From an uncultured Ruminococcus sp. (GTDB lineage Bacteria; Bacillota; Clostridia; Oscillospirales; Ruminococcaceae): a stretch of DNA of 64,000 bases. The notes beneath the pieces are model-generated. The model saw nothing but the letters and a program-made list of their open reading frames with translations. It was not told the DNA's origin and ran no database searches. The stretch covers positions 496,001-560,000 of the forward strand of contig CAKSAK010000001.1 in the NCBI GenBank assembly GCA_934435205.1, read 5' to 3'. The translations under genes and the position numbers were made by a program. Position 1 is the stretch's first letter. Each line of letters opens with the position of its first letter. Positions 1 through 8,334 of this stretch are shown here, piece by piece.

Positions 1-1305
1 GGTACGCCTTTCAACGCCCACGCAGATATCCTCGTCATTGATGATAAGCTTGCTCTCAGAGGTCTCAAGCTCAGGACAGCCACGGTTTTTCTTATTTTTG
101 TACAAAATATCCGCAAGCTCCTTTATAACAGGAAGCTGACCTGAAACCTCGGCATATTTTTCTTTAAGTTCAGCATCGTCACTGCCTGCCAAAATCGAAT
201 TTATCTCGGAATAAACGCCCTTTACACGGGAGCGGATAACAGTTTTTGCAAACTTATAGTCCGTGATGTTGCCCTGCTTGTCAAGCTCGCAAAGACATGA
301 GAACGCAAGCCTGTCCTCATTCGGATTAAGGGAGCAGATGCCGTTTGAAAGCTCCTTAGGGAGCATTGGTATAACTCGGTTTGCGTAATAAACGCTTGTG
401 CCACGCTTGAAAGCTTCGTTATCAAGCTGTGACTTCGGCTGAACATAGTGGGAAACGTCGGCAATGTGAACGCCAAGGAGATAGCCTGTTTTGGTTCGTT
501 CAACGGAAATCGCGTCGTCGATATCCTTTGTATCTGCGCCGTCAATGGTGAATATTGGCTTGTCACGGAGGTCAAGGCGGTTGGGTATCTCCTCTTTTAT
601 CCTTGAATAATCAGACACTTCCCTAGCTTCATAGATGACCTCGCTAGGAAAAACAGGGGTCAGACCATTGACTTCGAGGACGCTCATTGCGCAGGCGGAG
701 GCTTTCATGGAGCTTCCATAGCTTGAAACTATCTCGCAGACGTGTTCAGAGTGCCTGTTTCCACGCTTTGTGACCTGTGCCACCACCTTGTCACCCTCGT
801 GAAGCTCAAGCCTCATAGGGTTTTCAAAGGACATTGCATATTTTGACAGCATATCAGGGACAATTTTCAGCACGCCGAACTCGCTCACAAGCTCACCTGT
901 GAACTTGGCAAAATTCTCCTCGACGATGCTCATGACCTCGCCCTCAGTGCAAGCGCCCTCGCCCTTGAACGTCCTCACAAGGACGATATCGTGAGGCATT
1001 GCGCCTTTGAGATACTTGCCCACAACGAAAATCTCCTCGTCAGTGTCAATATTTTTCACGAAGCCGTAGGTCTTATTGAGCCTTACCACCTCGCACTTGA
1101 CGAATTTCTTAGGGTCAACCAGCCTTATGCCGAATTTATCTTCCATTATCTCGCCGTTTTTCTTCATTTTGTCAACGACTTTTGTGAATTTTTCAAACTC
1201 AAAGCCCTTTCCTCTGCATGATCTCAGCAGTTCTTTAAAGGTCAGGGGCTTTTTGCCCGCTTTTTTAAGCTTTGAGTATATTATTTTTCTGTAATCTAAC
1301 TTCAT
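1..1305 (-). CDS. rnr: Ribonuclease R (3'-5' exoribonuclease), C-terminus outside window
   Basis: This is the first 435 codons of an RNB-family exoribonuclease; the reading frame is still open at base 1, so the rest of the RNB domain, the S1 domain and the stop are missing. The catalytic aspartate cluster DIDD is visible near residue 263 in the context GADTKDIDDA, which is diagnostic of RNase II/R. N-terminal helix-turn-helix and cold-shock-like regions precede it, which fits RNase R rather than RNase II. The start ATG at 1305 has AAAGGAAA just upstream. The enzyme degrades structured RNA and takes part in rRNA and trans-translation quality control in the cytoplasm. secG followed by rnr is a common Firmicute order; here a GNAT gene sits between them. 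Confidence 0.93.
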   Translation of the reverse strand, partial: MKLDYRKIIYSKLKKAGKKPLTFKELLRSCRGKGFEFEKFTKVVDKMKKNGEIMEDKFGIRLVDPKKFVKCEVVRLNKTYGFVKNIDTDEEIFVVGKYLKGAMPHDIVLVRTFKGEGACTEGEVMSIVEENFAKFTGELVSEFGVLKIVPDMLSKYAMSFENPMRLELHEGDKVVAQVTKRGNRHSEHVCEIVSSYGSSMKASACAMSVLEVNGLTPVFPSEVIYEAREVSDYSRIKEEIPNRLDLRDKPIFTIDGADTKDIDDAISVERTKTGYLLGVHIADVSHYVQPKSQLDNEAFKRGTSVYYANRVIPMLPKELSNGICSLNPNEDRLAFSCLCELDKQGNITDYKFAKTVIRSRVKGVYSEINSILAGSDDAELKEKYAEVSGQLPVIKELADILYKNKKNRGCPELETSESKLIINDEDICVGVERRT

Positions 1306-1319
1306 AAATTTCCTTTCTT

Positions 1320-2081
1320 TTACTTATATTCCAAGGCTATGTATTCATCTCTGAACACAAAGCCCATTTTCTGTGCTATTGAAAGCGAGGTGAGATTTCG
1401 TGCGTCCCAGTGAGGTGTAAGCCCACTGCGCACACATTCCAGCAGGAATGCCGCCGCTGTTATTTGTGCAAGACCTTTCAGGCGATATTCTTCACGGGTG
1501 GAGACTTCTATCTCAACGCCTTTATCGTAGTATGAGAACGTAGAAGTTCCGCTGACTATCCTGCCGTCATGGGTGAGGACATAGCCGAAGCCATGGGCTG
1601 AAAAGTCCGCAAAGTCTTTGAAATTGCACACAAATGACTCCGACCACTGCTCTGCCAATGCTTTTTCGTATAGGTCTTTATCTATCATGGATAATTTAAG
1701 CTGTCCTATATTTTGTACTCTTGATGCTGTGTCATGCAACTTGTCAGTATCAAAGCCGTTTACAGGCGGACAGGTGTGATATCTTTTCACGATTTCAAGC
1801 TGTTCGTCACAGGCACACAAAGTCTTTGCAAGTTCCTCGCAGTCGGGTACTATGACTGCGTTTTTGTTATCGCTGCAAAATTTGAGCATATCAGCCCCAA
1901 AACTTTTATCCCCTGCGGCAAAATAAAAGTCGCCGCAGCATATGACCGCCGCTGTTGGTGCGGTGGTATCGTCACAAAAGGCAGTGCCGAAAATGCCGTC
2001 AAAATAGGAGAACATAAGCGAGTCATAAAACTCCGCAAAAAGCGGTCTTATCCTATTCTTTACACCGTCTGCACATTTCAT
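1320..2081 (-). CDS. GNAT-family N-acetyltransferase
   Basis: About 253 residues. The C-terminal third carries the GNAT core: a beta-bulge segment ending in STREEYRLKGLAQITAAA (the acetyl-CoA pyrophosphate loop region), then a conserved WDARNLTSLSIAQKMGF segment typical of the larger clostridial GNAT_acetyltran group. The N-terminal half is divergent. I chose the ATG at 2081 over an ATG 48 bases upstream because GAGGAAA lies at proper distance from it. The gene sits 14 bases before rnr and just after the terminator of secG, so it may be transcribed by read-through. The substrate cannot be told from sequence. Confidence 0.8.
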   Translation of the reverse strand: MKCADGVKNRIRPLFAEFYDSLMFSYFDGIFGTAFCDDTTAPTAAVICCGDFYFAAGDKSFGADMLKFCSDNKNAVIVPDCEELAKTLCACDEQLEIVKRYHTCPPVNGFDTDKLHDTASRVQNIGQLKLSMIDKDLYEKALAEQWSESFVCNFKDFADFSAHGFGYVLTHDGRIVSGTSTFSYYDKGVEIEVSTREEYRLKGLAQITAAAFLLECVRSGLTPHWDARNLTSLSIAQKMGFVFRDEYIALEYK

Positions 2082-2115
2082 TACATTCTTTTCCTCGTTC
2101 TTACTTTCTGCAAAG

Positions 2116-2140
2116 AAAAAGCCCTGCACGGAGCAGGGCG
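2116..2140 (-). terminator. Rho-independent terminator after secG
   Basis: Read on the minus strand, GCCCTGC and GCAGGGC form a short hairpin followed by TTTTT, six bases after the secG stop. It separates secG from the downstream GNAT-rnr pair, so those genes need read-through or their own promoter. Confidence 0.75.
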
Positions 2141-2145
2141 GGCAA

Positions 2146-2400
2146 TTATTTCTTGATCTGATAAATGATATTTACAGCAAGAGTTATCACGAATATCAGT
2201 ATCGCACTTATCCTTGTCAGTCTGTTAAGCTTAGCGTCCTTGGTGTTTGAACCGTTCTTTCCATAGAAAGAATCGTTATATCCACCGCCGATTGCAGATG
2301 TTAGACCCTGCTCTTTGGTGTCCTGCGCAAGAACTACAAGTATGATAACGAGGCCGGCTACGATCAGCAGTGCGCCTGCAACGATCTCAATTACGCTCAT
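2146..2400 (-). CDS. secG: Protein translocase subunit SecG
   Basis: 84 residues with the standard SecG plan: one membrane helix at about residues 4-25, a polar loop containing a GGG turn (about 38-40), and a second helix at about 61-81. SecG associates with SecYE in the plasma membrane and stimulates SecA-driven export. GGAGG stands 6 bases before the ATG, and a clean promoter lies just upstream. The length matches the family, and the nearness to rnr supports the call. Confidence 0.92.
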   Translation of the reverse strand: MSVIEIVAGALLIVAGLVIILVVLAQDTKEQGLTSAIGGGYNDSFYGKNGSNTKDAKLNRLTRISAILIFVITLAVNIIYQIKK

Positions 2401-2437
2401 TTTTGTTCCTCCAAAACATAATTATACATTTTAATAT

Positions 2438-2466
2438 ATTATAGCACACATCTTCTCAGATTGCAA
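2438..2466 (-). promoter_or_regulatory. Promoter of secG
   Basis: Minus strand: TTGCAA, 17 bp, TATAAT, preceded by TGTGC (extended -10). It lies 38 bases upstream of the secG start. Confidence 0.8.
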
Positions 2467-2485
2467 GGGGTTTTCAGAAATTTTT

Positions 2486-3922
2486 TCAGCTCTTTTTCTT
2501 TTTGTCGGTGCTTTCAGCCTTTGAGGTGGTAGTTTTCTGCTCTTCCACCTGCTGGATTACTGTGACGTTTGACACGTCAAGACGTTTTTTCAGAAGCTCT
2601 GTGACGGTTTTGAGCTGTTCATCGGTAAGAGCCTTGTTCTCATATAGCACCACTGTTATGCCATTAACTGTTGTGGGCGAGCCTACTGAATGACTGCTCA
2701 TGTGACCGCCTGCCACTCCTGTTATGTTGGGGTAAACGATAGCAAGCTCCTCGGCAATATCGCTCATGTCTATATCATAACTCTGATAGCTGTCAAGCTG
2801 TGCCTTCAGATTCTCATTCTCGGCTTTAAGGTCGTCGTTTTCTTTCTGTGCAAGCACCTGTGCCACCTTGTTCTGAGTTTCCTCATCGTCGGCATTCTTT
2901 TCAAGCATCTTTTCGACCTCGTCAGCGGTAACACCGTTTTCCACCTCGGTCTGTGTTATCACAAGCTTATAATCTCCCAATCCGAAAGCTTTCAGCTCGC
3001 TTTGGATCGCCTTTGTATCGGCAGCGCTTATCTTCTTGCCAAGAAGTGCCACCTCTATCATACGTTTATCGGTATCTATAGTTTTCTGCACTATCTGAGT
3101 GCCGTCAAAGTCAAAATTCTCGGTGATAAACTTCTCTGCACTGCTGTTATCCATTGTCTTTTTCACAATATCATAGCCAAGATAAATACTAGGCAGCATG
3201 GTAATAACTGTGATAAAAGCGATATTTCTGTGTATCTTTTTCAAAGCCTTCGGGGAAATATCGTTGCCGTGAGGCAGCCTTAAAAGCTTCAGCACAACGA
3301 TAGCCGCAAGGCAGATGAAAAAGCTGTTTATGAAAAAGAGATACAATGCTCCACCGAAATAGTCAAGGCGGTGTCTTGCCAAGCCGTAGCCTGCGGTACA
3401 AAGAGGCGGCATGAGTGCTGTTGCGATAGCCACGCCGGGGATAACGTTGCTTTTTTCCTTACGGGTCTGACCTATTATGCCGGCAAGTCCGCCAAAAAGG
3501 GCAATAAGAACGTCCCACGCTGTAGGTGTGGTTCGGGCGAGAAGCTCGGAGGAGGCTGTGGTGATAGGTGAGATAGTAAAGTAAATAGTCGAGGTGATAA
3601 GGCAAATGACCACCTGAATACCAAGCCTTATGGCTGCACCCTTTGAAAGAGTCAGGTCATTGGTGGCGATTCCGTAGCCTATGGCTGTTATACCGCCCAT
3701 AAGAGGCGAGATGAGCATAGCACCGATTATAACAGCGGTGGAGTTCATATTCAGACCTATGGAAGCTATAAGTATGGCAAGCATGAGGATACACATATTG
3801 GTACCCTGAAGTTTTGCGCCAGATATTATCGTATTATGTATCTCATCAGGGTCAGCCATATCCCAGCGCAGACTGAACATATTTCTAAGCCCTTGTATAA
3901 ATCTGCCTTCCTGTAATTTCAA
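2486..3922 (-). CDS. DUF389 family membrane protein with coiled-coil C-terminus
   Basis: 478 residues. Residues about 40-250 hold six or seven hydrophobic helices with the family signature (AVIIGAMLISPLMGG, and GVAIATALMPPLCTAGYG). The C-terminal half is soluble, with a Lys/Glu-rich heptad-like stretch around residues 340-370 and a highly charged KKKKS end. The start is TTG at 3922, supported by GGGGAGG 8 bases upstream. It lies 18 bases downstream of the serine hydrolase gene, so the two are probably co-transcribed. The biochemical role of DUF389 proteins is not established; a transport role is only a guess. The soluble tail is long for the family. Confidence 0.85.
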   Translation of the reverse strand: MKLQEGRFIQGLRNMFSLRWDMADPDEIHNTIISGAKLQGTNMCILMLAILIASIGLNMNSTAVIIGAMLISPLMGGITAIGYGIATNDLTLSKGAAIRLGIQVVICLITSTIYFTISPITTASSELLARTTPTAWDVLIALFGGLAGIIGQTRKEKSNVIPGVAIATALMPPLCTAGYGLARHRLDYFGGALYLFFINSFFICLAAIVVLKLLRLPHGNDISPKALKKIHRNIAFITVITMLPSIYLGYDIVKKTMDNSSAEKFITENFDFDGTQIVQKTIDTDKRMIEVALLGKKISAADTKAIQSELKAFGLGDYKLVITQTEVENGVTADEVEKMLEKNADDEETQNKVAQVLAQKENDDLKAENENLKAQLDSYQSYDIDMSDIAEELAIVYPNITGVAGGHMSSHSVGSPTTVNGITVVLYENKALTDEQLKTVTELLKKRLDVSNVTVIQQVEEQKTTTSKAESTDKKKKS

Positions 3923-3940
3923 ATCTCAGACCTCCCCTGC

Positions 3941-5107
3941 TTATTTTACTGCACCCCATGCGATGTTCTGCAAACGCCTTGCAGAATCGGTGGTGCCTGC
4001 GCCTGTCTGCTGGATAAAATATAGTATGCAGAGCTGTTCTTTTGGGTCAAGGCTGAAATAACAGCCCATCCAGCCGTCCCAGCCGAAAGAGCCTTCTGAC
4101 TGGATAAGTCCTGCGGTGGAAGGGTCGTCAAGGATACGCATGAAGTTACCGTAGCCGTGACCCTTTGTGCTGTCCCAGTTAAGGGTCTTGCGCTGTTCAG
4201 GTGTAAGACCGTTTCTTGTCATGAAATCGACCGTATTTCTGCCGAGTATCCTCACGCCGTCAAGCTCGCCCTTGTTCATAAGCATTTTGGCAAACCTTGC
4301 ATAGTCCTCTACAGTGGAAACAAGACCTGCTCCGCCCGACTCAAAGGCAGGAGGTACAGTGTAATCAGTAAGGCAAAGGTGGAAGTGAGTGAAAGGCTCG
4401 TTTCCGCCATTTTTGTATTCATAGCACTGGGCAAGTCTGCTGTACTTTTCCGCTGGGATATAGAAACCTGTATCGTTCATACCGAGGGGTTCAAAGATCT
4501 CTTTTCTGAGAAAATCTCCGAACTTCATGCCAGAAACCACCTCGATAACAGCACCCATGATATCAGCAGACGCACCGTACATCCACTTTTCACCAGGGGA
4601 GAACATAAGAGGACGCTTGCCCATTTCCTTTGCAAAGCTCACAGTATCCAGAAGCTTTTCGCCTTTGAGGTACTTTTCAGACTGCTCGCCCCAAAGCGCA
4701 CCCATTTTCTGACCTGCGGGAGTGCCGTCAGGATAAGGGATACCGGAAGTCATAGTGAGCAGGTCGCCTATGGTTATATCTCTGTCGGCAGGACGCTCGC
4801 CGTTCTCATCAAGAACCACAGGGTCGGAAAACTCAGGGATAAACCACTTGAGCAGGTGACGAGTGTCGAGCAGACCACGCTCGATAAGTATCATTGTGGC
4901 AGCGGCTGTGACAGGCTTTGACATAGAAAAAAGTCTGAAAATACTGTCAGTTTTCATAGGGATATTTTTCTCCTTGTCAGCAAGACCGAAGCTTTTGAGA
5001 TAGACAGTTTCGCCTTTATGGATAACGCTGAGGACTGAGCCTGAGAAAACACCCTTGGTTATCTCTTTTTGTGCAACAGCGTCGAGATATTTAAAATTTT
5101 CGTACAT
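3941..5107 (-). CDS. Serine hydrolase, beta-lactamase (class C/esterase) fold
   Basis: 388 residues. The SxxK active site is SMSK at 61-64, giving nucleophile Ser61 and base Lys64; a tyrosine motif (Tyr177, YGAS) follows at the expected distance, and a Gly/Trp-rich FGWDGWMG segment sits near the C-terminus where the third motif belongs. No signal peptide is seen, so a cytoplasmic esterase or carboxylesterase (EstB-like) is more likely than a secreted antibiotic-resistance enzyme. The start at 5107 is set by GGAGG and a promoter just upstream; a longer open frame running back into the repeats is not needed. It heads an operon with the DUF389 gene. Confidence 0.85.
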   Translation of the reverse strand: MYENFKYLDAVAQKEITKGVFSGSVLSVIHKGETVYLKSFGLADKEKNIPMKTDSIFRLFSMSKPVTAAATMILIERGLLDTRHLLKWFIPEFSDPVVLDENGERPADRDITIGDLLTMTSGIPYPDGTPAGQKMGALWGEQSEKYLKGEKLLDTVSFAKEMGKRPLMFSPGEKWMYGASADIMGAVIEVVSGMKFGDFLRKEIFEPLGMNDTGFYIPAEKYSRLAQCYEYKNGGNEPFTHFHLCLTDYTVPPAFESGGAGLVSTVEDYARFAKMLMNKGELDGVRILGRNTVDFMTRNGLTPEQRKTLNWDSTKGHGYGNFMRILDDPSTAGLIQSEGSFGWDGWMGCYFSLDPKEQLCILYFIQQTGAGTTDSARRLQNIAWGAVK

Positions 5108-5144
5108 GATCGAACCTCCGTGTCTATGATGTTTGATATATAGG

Positions 5145-5173
5145 ATTATAACACAGTTCGGGTGAAAAAGCAA
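5145..5173 (-). promoter_or_regulatory. Promoter of the serine hydrolase-DUF389 operon
   Basis: Minus strand: TTGCTT, 17 bp, TATAAT, with TGTG before the -10. It ends 38 bases before the ATG and borders the tandem repeat block. Confidence 0.75.
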
Positions 5174-5188
5174 GATTTTGAGCGGCAA

Positions 5189-5700
5189 CAAAAAATCCGC
5201 CCTACCAAAGTAAGGCGGAATTAGATGCAGGGACACGCCCCCTACATTGTAAAGTTTACAAACAAACTTATTGAGCGGGACTGGAGTTTGATAACAAAAA
5301 AGCCATGGCGGACAATGCCCGTCACGGCGAACCTCCAAACTCTCCCAGCGTATCATACCTATTGGCGGGAGCAAAAAAATCCGCTACCATAAATGATAGC
5401 GGATTGGGTGCAGGGGCACGCCCCCTACATTGTAAAGTTTACAAACAAACTTATTGAGCGGGACTGGAGTTTGATAACAAAAAAGCCATGACGGGAAATG
5501 CCCGTCACGGCGAACCTCCAAACTCTCCCAGCGTATTATACCCATGTGCGGGAGCAAAAAAAAATCCGCCCTACCGAAGTAAAGCGGAATTAGGTGCAGG
5601 GGGAAGCTCCCTACATTGTAAAGTTTACAAACAAACTTATTGAGCGGGACTGAAGTTTGATAATAAAAAAGCCATGACGGGAAATGCCCGTCACGGCGAG
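5189..5700. repeat. Three tandem copies of a ~185 bp non-coding repeat
   Basis: The block TACATTGTAAAGTTTACAAAC plus flanks recurs at 5243, 5426 and 5612 (periods 183 and 186). Each unit begins with an A-run and a small hairpin (ATCCGC...GCGGA), then a GC-rich hairpin before CCTACATTGT, the palindrome TGTAAAGTTTACA, GAGCGGGACTG, and a hairpin ATGACGGG...CCCGTCA. Copies 1 and 2 end in CCTCCAAACTCTCCCAGCG; copy 3 is cut short where tRNA-Ser begins. Stem changes are partly compensatory (CCGCCCTACC/AAGGCGG versus CCGCTACC/GATAGCGG). No coding capacity is credible. This explains the 600 bp between the hydrolase and the tRNA. Confidence 0.85.
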
Positions 5701-5704
5701 TGAC

Positions 5705-5796
5705 TGGCGGAGATGGAGAGATTTGAACTCTCGCTACGGTTTTGCCGTACTACCGCATTTCGAGTGCGGACCCTTCAGCCACTTGGGTACATCTCC
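5705..5796 (-). tRNA. tRNA-Ser (anticodon CGA)
   Basis: On the minus strand a full class II cloverleaf folds: acceptor GGAGATG with CATCTCC, an anticodon loop CTCGAAA giving CGA, a long variable arm (TAGTACGGCAAAACCGTA) and a T-loop GTTCAAATC. Discriminator G and an encoded CCA end at 5705. It reads UCG codons. It has its own promoter, and its 3' end abuts the third copy of the tandem repeat. Confidence 0.95.
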
Positions 5797-5812
5797 TTGT
5801 GTCAACTATACT

Positions 5813-5841
5813 ATTATACAAGTAATCATAAAAAAAGTCAA
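5813..5841 (-). promoter_or_regulatory. Promoter of tRNA-Ser
   Basis: Minus strand: TTGACT, 17 bp, TATAAT, 17 bases before the tRNA. The -35 box shares bases with the last stem arm of the upstream gene's terminator. Confidence 0.8.
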
Positions 5842-5874
5842 GCCCTTTGTGCAAATTTAAGCACAAAGAGCTTG
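5829..5874 (-). terminator. Terminator of the membrane-protein gene at 5883-6476
   Basis: Minus strand: a 14-pair stem CAAGCTCTTTGTGC / GCACAAAGGGCTTG, one wobble, an 8-base loop, then ACTTTTTTT. It overlaps the tRNA-Ser -35 box. Confidence 0.88.
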
Positions 5875-5882
5875 TCCATTAT

Positions 5883-6476
5883 CTATTGCTGAGCACGTTT
5901 CTGCATCTCCTTAACATATGCAAGCGTTTCAGGAGTGTAGCCTACCATTGCGTTGGGACAGCATTGGGAAAGCAATTGCATAAGCCCCATGGCTGTGTCA
6001 CTGCCCTTGGCATATACGTTAAAACGCAGTACATTCTTCTTGTGCTTCGTGCAGACGATTATCTCGTTGGTGTAGCTGATGAAATTCATGCTTGCCGTGT
6101 GCTGGTAAATGCCGTAGGCTTCCTCTCGCCAGCACATCTGAAATGGAACTTTCTTGTTGGCAAGCACCCTGTCGGATACTATAATGTAATCGTCCTGATA
6201 TTGTATGTTGGCGTAAAGCTCGTCAGCCTGCTGTAAAAGATCGGGATTGGCTTTGAATATGCCGCTCTTTTCAGGGTGCGCCCTCCGTGATGTACCAAAT
6301 ATAAGAAAAATAACACCAGGCGTAAGCGCAAAAAGTCCAAGTATCAATACGCCGTATTCCTCTGCTACTACCGCCGCAAATGAGATAAATCCACCCATTA
6401 GCGTGAGTATCACACCGCCAACTATCATTGCTATCATTCTTTTTCGTATGTTAGCTATTACCGCTTCTCGTCCCAT
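5883..6476 (-). CDS. Two-helix membrane protein with soluble PH-like C-terminus, unknown function
   Basis: 197 residues. A basic N-terminus is followed by two membrane helices at about 14-34 and 40-60; the remaining ~130 residues are soluble, alternating hydrophobic/polar (DDYIIVSDRVLANKK, FISYTNEIIVCTKHKKNVLRFNVY), as in PH-like or DUF-type YcxB domains. I do not recognise a specific family. The start has AGAGG 8 bases upstream, and a strong terminator follows. It is a single gene, with the acyl-CoA synthetase ending 24 bases upstream of it on the same strand. Confidence 0.75.
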   Translation of the reverse strand: MGREAVIANIRKRMIAMIVGGVILTLMGGFISFAAVVAEEYGVLILGLFALTPGVIFLIFGTSRRAHPEKSGIFKANPDLLQQADELYANIQYQDDYIIVSDRVLANKKVPFQMCWREEAYGIYQHTASMNFISYTNEIIVCTKHKKNVLRFNVYAKGSDTAMGLMQLLSQCCPNAMVGYTPETLAYVKEMQKRAQQ

Positions 6477-6499
6477 TTTCGTTACCTCTCTTTTACTTT

Positions 6500-8134
6500 T
6501 TATCCGTGATTCTGCTTTGCCACAAGGCTCTCTCCGCAGTATATCTTCCTTAGCTTCGGCTTCTCTATCTTGCCCGTAGGGTTTCTCGGAATGTCTGCAA
6601 AAATTATCTTGTGCGGTCTCTTGTATCTAGGAAGCTTCTGACAGAACGCCATTATCTCTTCCTCTGTGCATGGGTGGTCTGGCTTTAGCTCGATTATTGC
6701 CGCCGCTATCTCGCCTAAACGCTGGTCAGGCAAACCAATTACTGCCACGTCCCTGATAGCGTCATGGCTTCTCAAAAAGTCCTCTATCTGTACAGGGTAA
6801 AGATTTTCACCGCCGCTTATGATAACATCTTTCTTTCGGTCAACAAGGTAAATAAATCCGTCCTCGTCCTCCTGAGCCATGTCGCCTGTGAAAAGCCAGC
6901 CGTCTTTAAGAGTCTCAGCCGTTGCCTTTGGATCTCTGTAGTAGCAGGTCATAACGCCAGGACCTTTTACGCAAAGCTCGCCCACTTCGCCCTGCTTTAC
7001 AGTGTTGCCCTTGTCATCAACTATCTTGACCTCCCAGCCAAAGCCTGCCTTGCCTATTGCACCCACCTTGTCAATGTTATCTACACCAAGGTGTACACAG
7101 CCAGGACCTATGGACTCGCTAAGACCATAGTTTGTATCATATTTGTGGTTAGGGAAAACCTTTTTCCAGCGTGCAATAAGTGACGGCGGAACAGGCTGTG
7201 CGCCTATGTGCATAAGCCTCCACTGTGAAAGCTCATACTTTGAAAGGGTCACCTCGCCGCTGTCGATAGCGTCAAGGATATCCTGCGCCCAAGGCACAAG
7301 AAGCCATACGATAGTACACTTCTCCCTCGATACAGTATCAAGGATAAATTCAGGCTTCACGCCCTTTAGAAGCACCGCCTTGCCTCCTGAAATAAGGCTT
7401 CCGAACCAGTGCATCTTCGCACCTGTGTGGTAAAGCGGAGGAATACAAAGGAATACATCGTCCTTTGTCTGACCATGATGATTCTGCTCAACTCTTGCGG
7501 CGTGCATAAGGCTCTCATGATTGTGCAGGATAGCCTTCGGAAAGCCTGTTGTGCCTGACGAGAAGTAGATAGCCGCATCGTCCTCATCTGTAAGCTCTAT
7601 GTACGGAGTAGTGCTTGCGCAGTTTGCAGTGAGCCTGTCATAATGCTCGGCAAAAGACGGACAGTTCTCGCCAACATAGAAAAGAAGTCTGTTCTTGCTG
7701 ATCTCCTCAGCTATCTCCTCAACTCTGCCGATAAACTCAGGGCCGAACACAAGAATATCCACCTCGGCAAGGTCAAGACAGTATTTTATCTCCTCGGGAG
7801 TGTATCTAAAATTCAGCGGCACTGCAAGCGCACCGGTCTTGAGGATACCGAAATAAATAGGCAGCCATTCAAGACAGTTCATAAGCAGGATACCCACCTT
7901 ATCGCCCTTTTTTACCCCACGGGATAAAAGCAGATTTGCAAAGCGGTTAGCCTTTTCGTTGAACACGCTCCAGGTTATCTCACGGCGGTAATGACAGACA
8001 GGGTTAGGCTCGATAAGCTCATACTCTTTCCAAGTCACACGTCTGGTTTCTCTAATTTCAGGATTGACCTCTACCAGAGCAACATCATTTCCGAACTCTC
8101 GTGCGTTGCGCTCCAGTATCTGGGTAATAGGCAT
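6500..8134 (-). CDS. Acyl-CoA synthetase (class I adenylate-forming enzyme)
   Basis: 544 residues. All core motifs of the AMP-binding family are present: the phosphate loop IYFSSGTTGFPKA (A3), YGLSES (A5), LFTGDMAQED (A7), the hinge VDRKKDVIISGGENLYP (A8) and the C-terminal catalytic lysine in RNPTGKIEKPKLRK (A10). The enzyme activates a carboxylate with ATP to an acyl-adenylate and transfers it to CoA; a medium- or long-chain fatty acid is likely but not proven. ATG 8134 is chosen on AAGGAAG upstream; a promoter at 8194-8222 supports it. No beta-oxidation genes are nearby. O-succinylbenzoate ligase-like activity is a less likely alternative. Confidence 0.88.
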   Translation of the reverse strand: MPITQILERNAREFGNDVALVEVNPEIRETRRVTWKEYELIEPNPVCHYRREITWSVFNEKANRFANLLLSRGVKKGDKVGILLMNCLEWLPIYFGILKTGALAVPLNFRYTPEEIKYCLDLAEVDILVFGPEFIGRVEEIAEEISKNRLLFYVGENCPSFAEHYDRLTANCASTTPYIELTDEDDAAIYFSSGTTGFPKAILHNHESLMHAARVEQNHHGQTKDDVFLCIPPLYHTGAKMHWFGSLISGGKAVLLKGVKPEFILDTVSREKCTIVWLLVPWAQDILDAIDSGEVTLSKYELSQWRLMHIGAQPVPPSLIARWKKVFPNHKYDTNYGLSESIGPGCVHLGVDNIDKVGAIGKAGFGWEVKIVDDKGNTVKQGEVGELCVKGPGVMTCYYRDPKATAETLKDGWLFTGDMAQEDEDGFIYLVDRKKDVIISGGENLYPVQIEDFLRSHDAIRDVAVIGLPDQRLGEIAAAIIELKPDHPCTEEEIMAFCQKLPRYKRPHKIIFADIPRNPTGKIEKPKLRKIYCGESLVAKQNHG

Positions 8135-8193
8135 ACAAAAACTTCCTTTCGCAAGTAAAAGCATAAAAGCTTTAAAATCATAATACAAATAAT

Positions 8194-8222
8194 AGTTTAC
8201 CACATTTCACTCTCAATGTAAA
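8194..8222 (-). promoter_or_regulatory. Promoter of the acyl-CoA synthetase
   Basis: Minus strand: TTTACA, 17 bp ending in ATGTGG, TAAACT. It is moderate in strength and 60 bases before the ATG. Confidence 0.6.
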
Positions 8223-8249
8223 GAGCTTTTCCACCGCCAATTCGCACAA

Positions 8250-8289
8250 AAACGCTATGGTTTTGTTGTACAATAAAACCATAGCGTTT
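8250..8289. repeat. Perfect 15-bp inverted repeat
   Basis: AAACGCTATGGTTTT and AAAACCATAGCGTTT flank a 10-base loop. It could act as a terminator in either direction, yet no gene ends here: it sits between the acyl-CoA synthetase promoter and the mscL terminator. It may be a decayed or solitary mobile hairpin. Confidence 0.7.
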
Positions 8290-8334
8290 ATATAGAAAGT
8301 ATGTGAGCGTGTTATAGAAAACGTATATACCAAC

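Noticed and set aside
5108..5374. N-terminal extension of the serine hydrolase into the repeats
   Set aside because: It crosses the promoter and the first repeat copy; GGAGG before 5107 fixes the start.
5189..5700. CRISPR array
   Set aside because: The repeat unit is ~185 bp with internal hairpins, three copies and no spacer variation; no cas genes are near.
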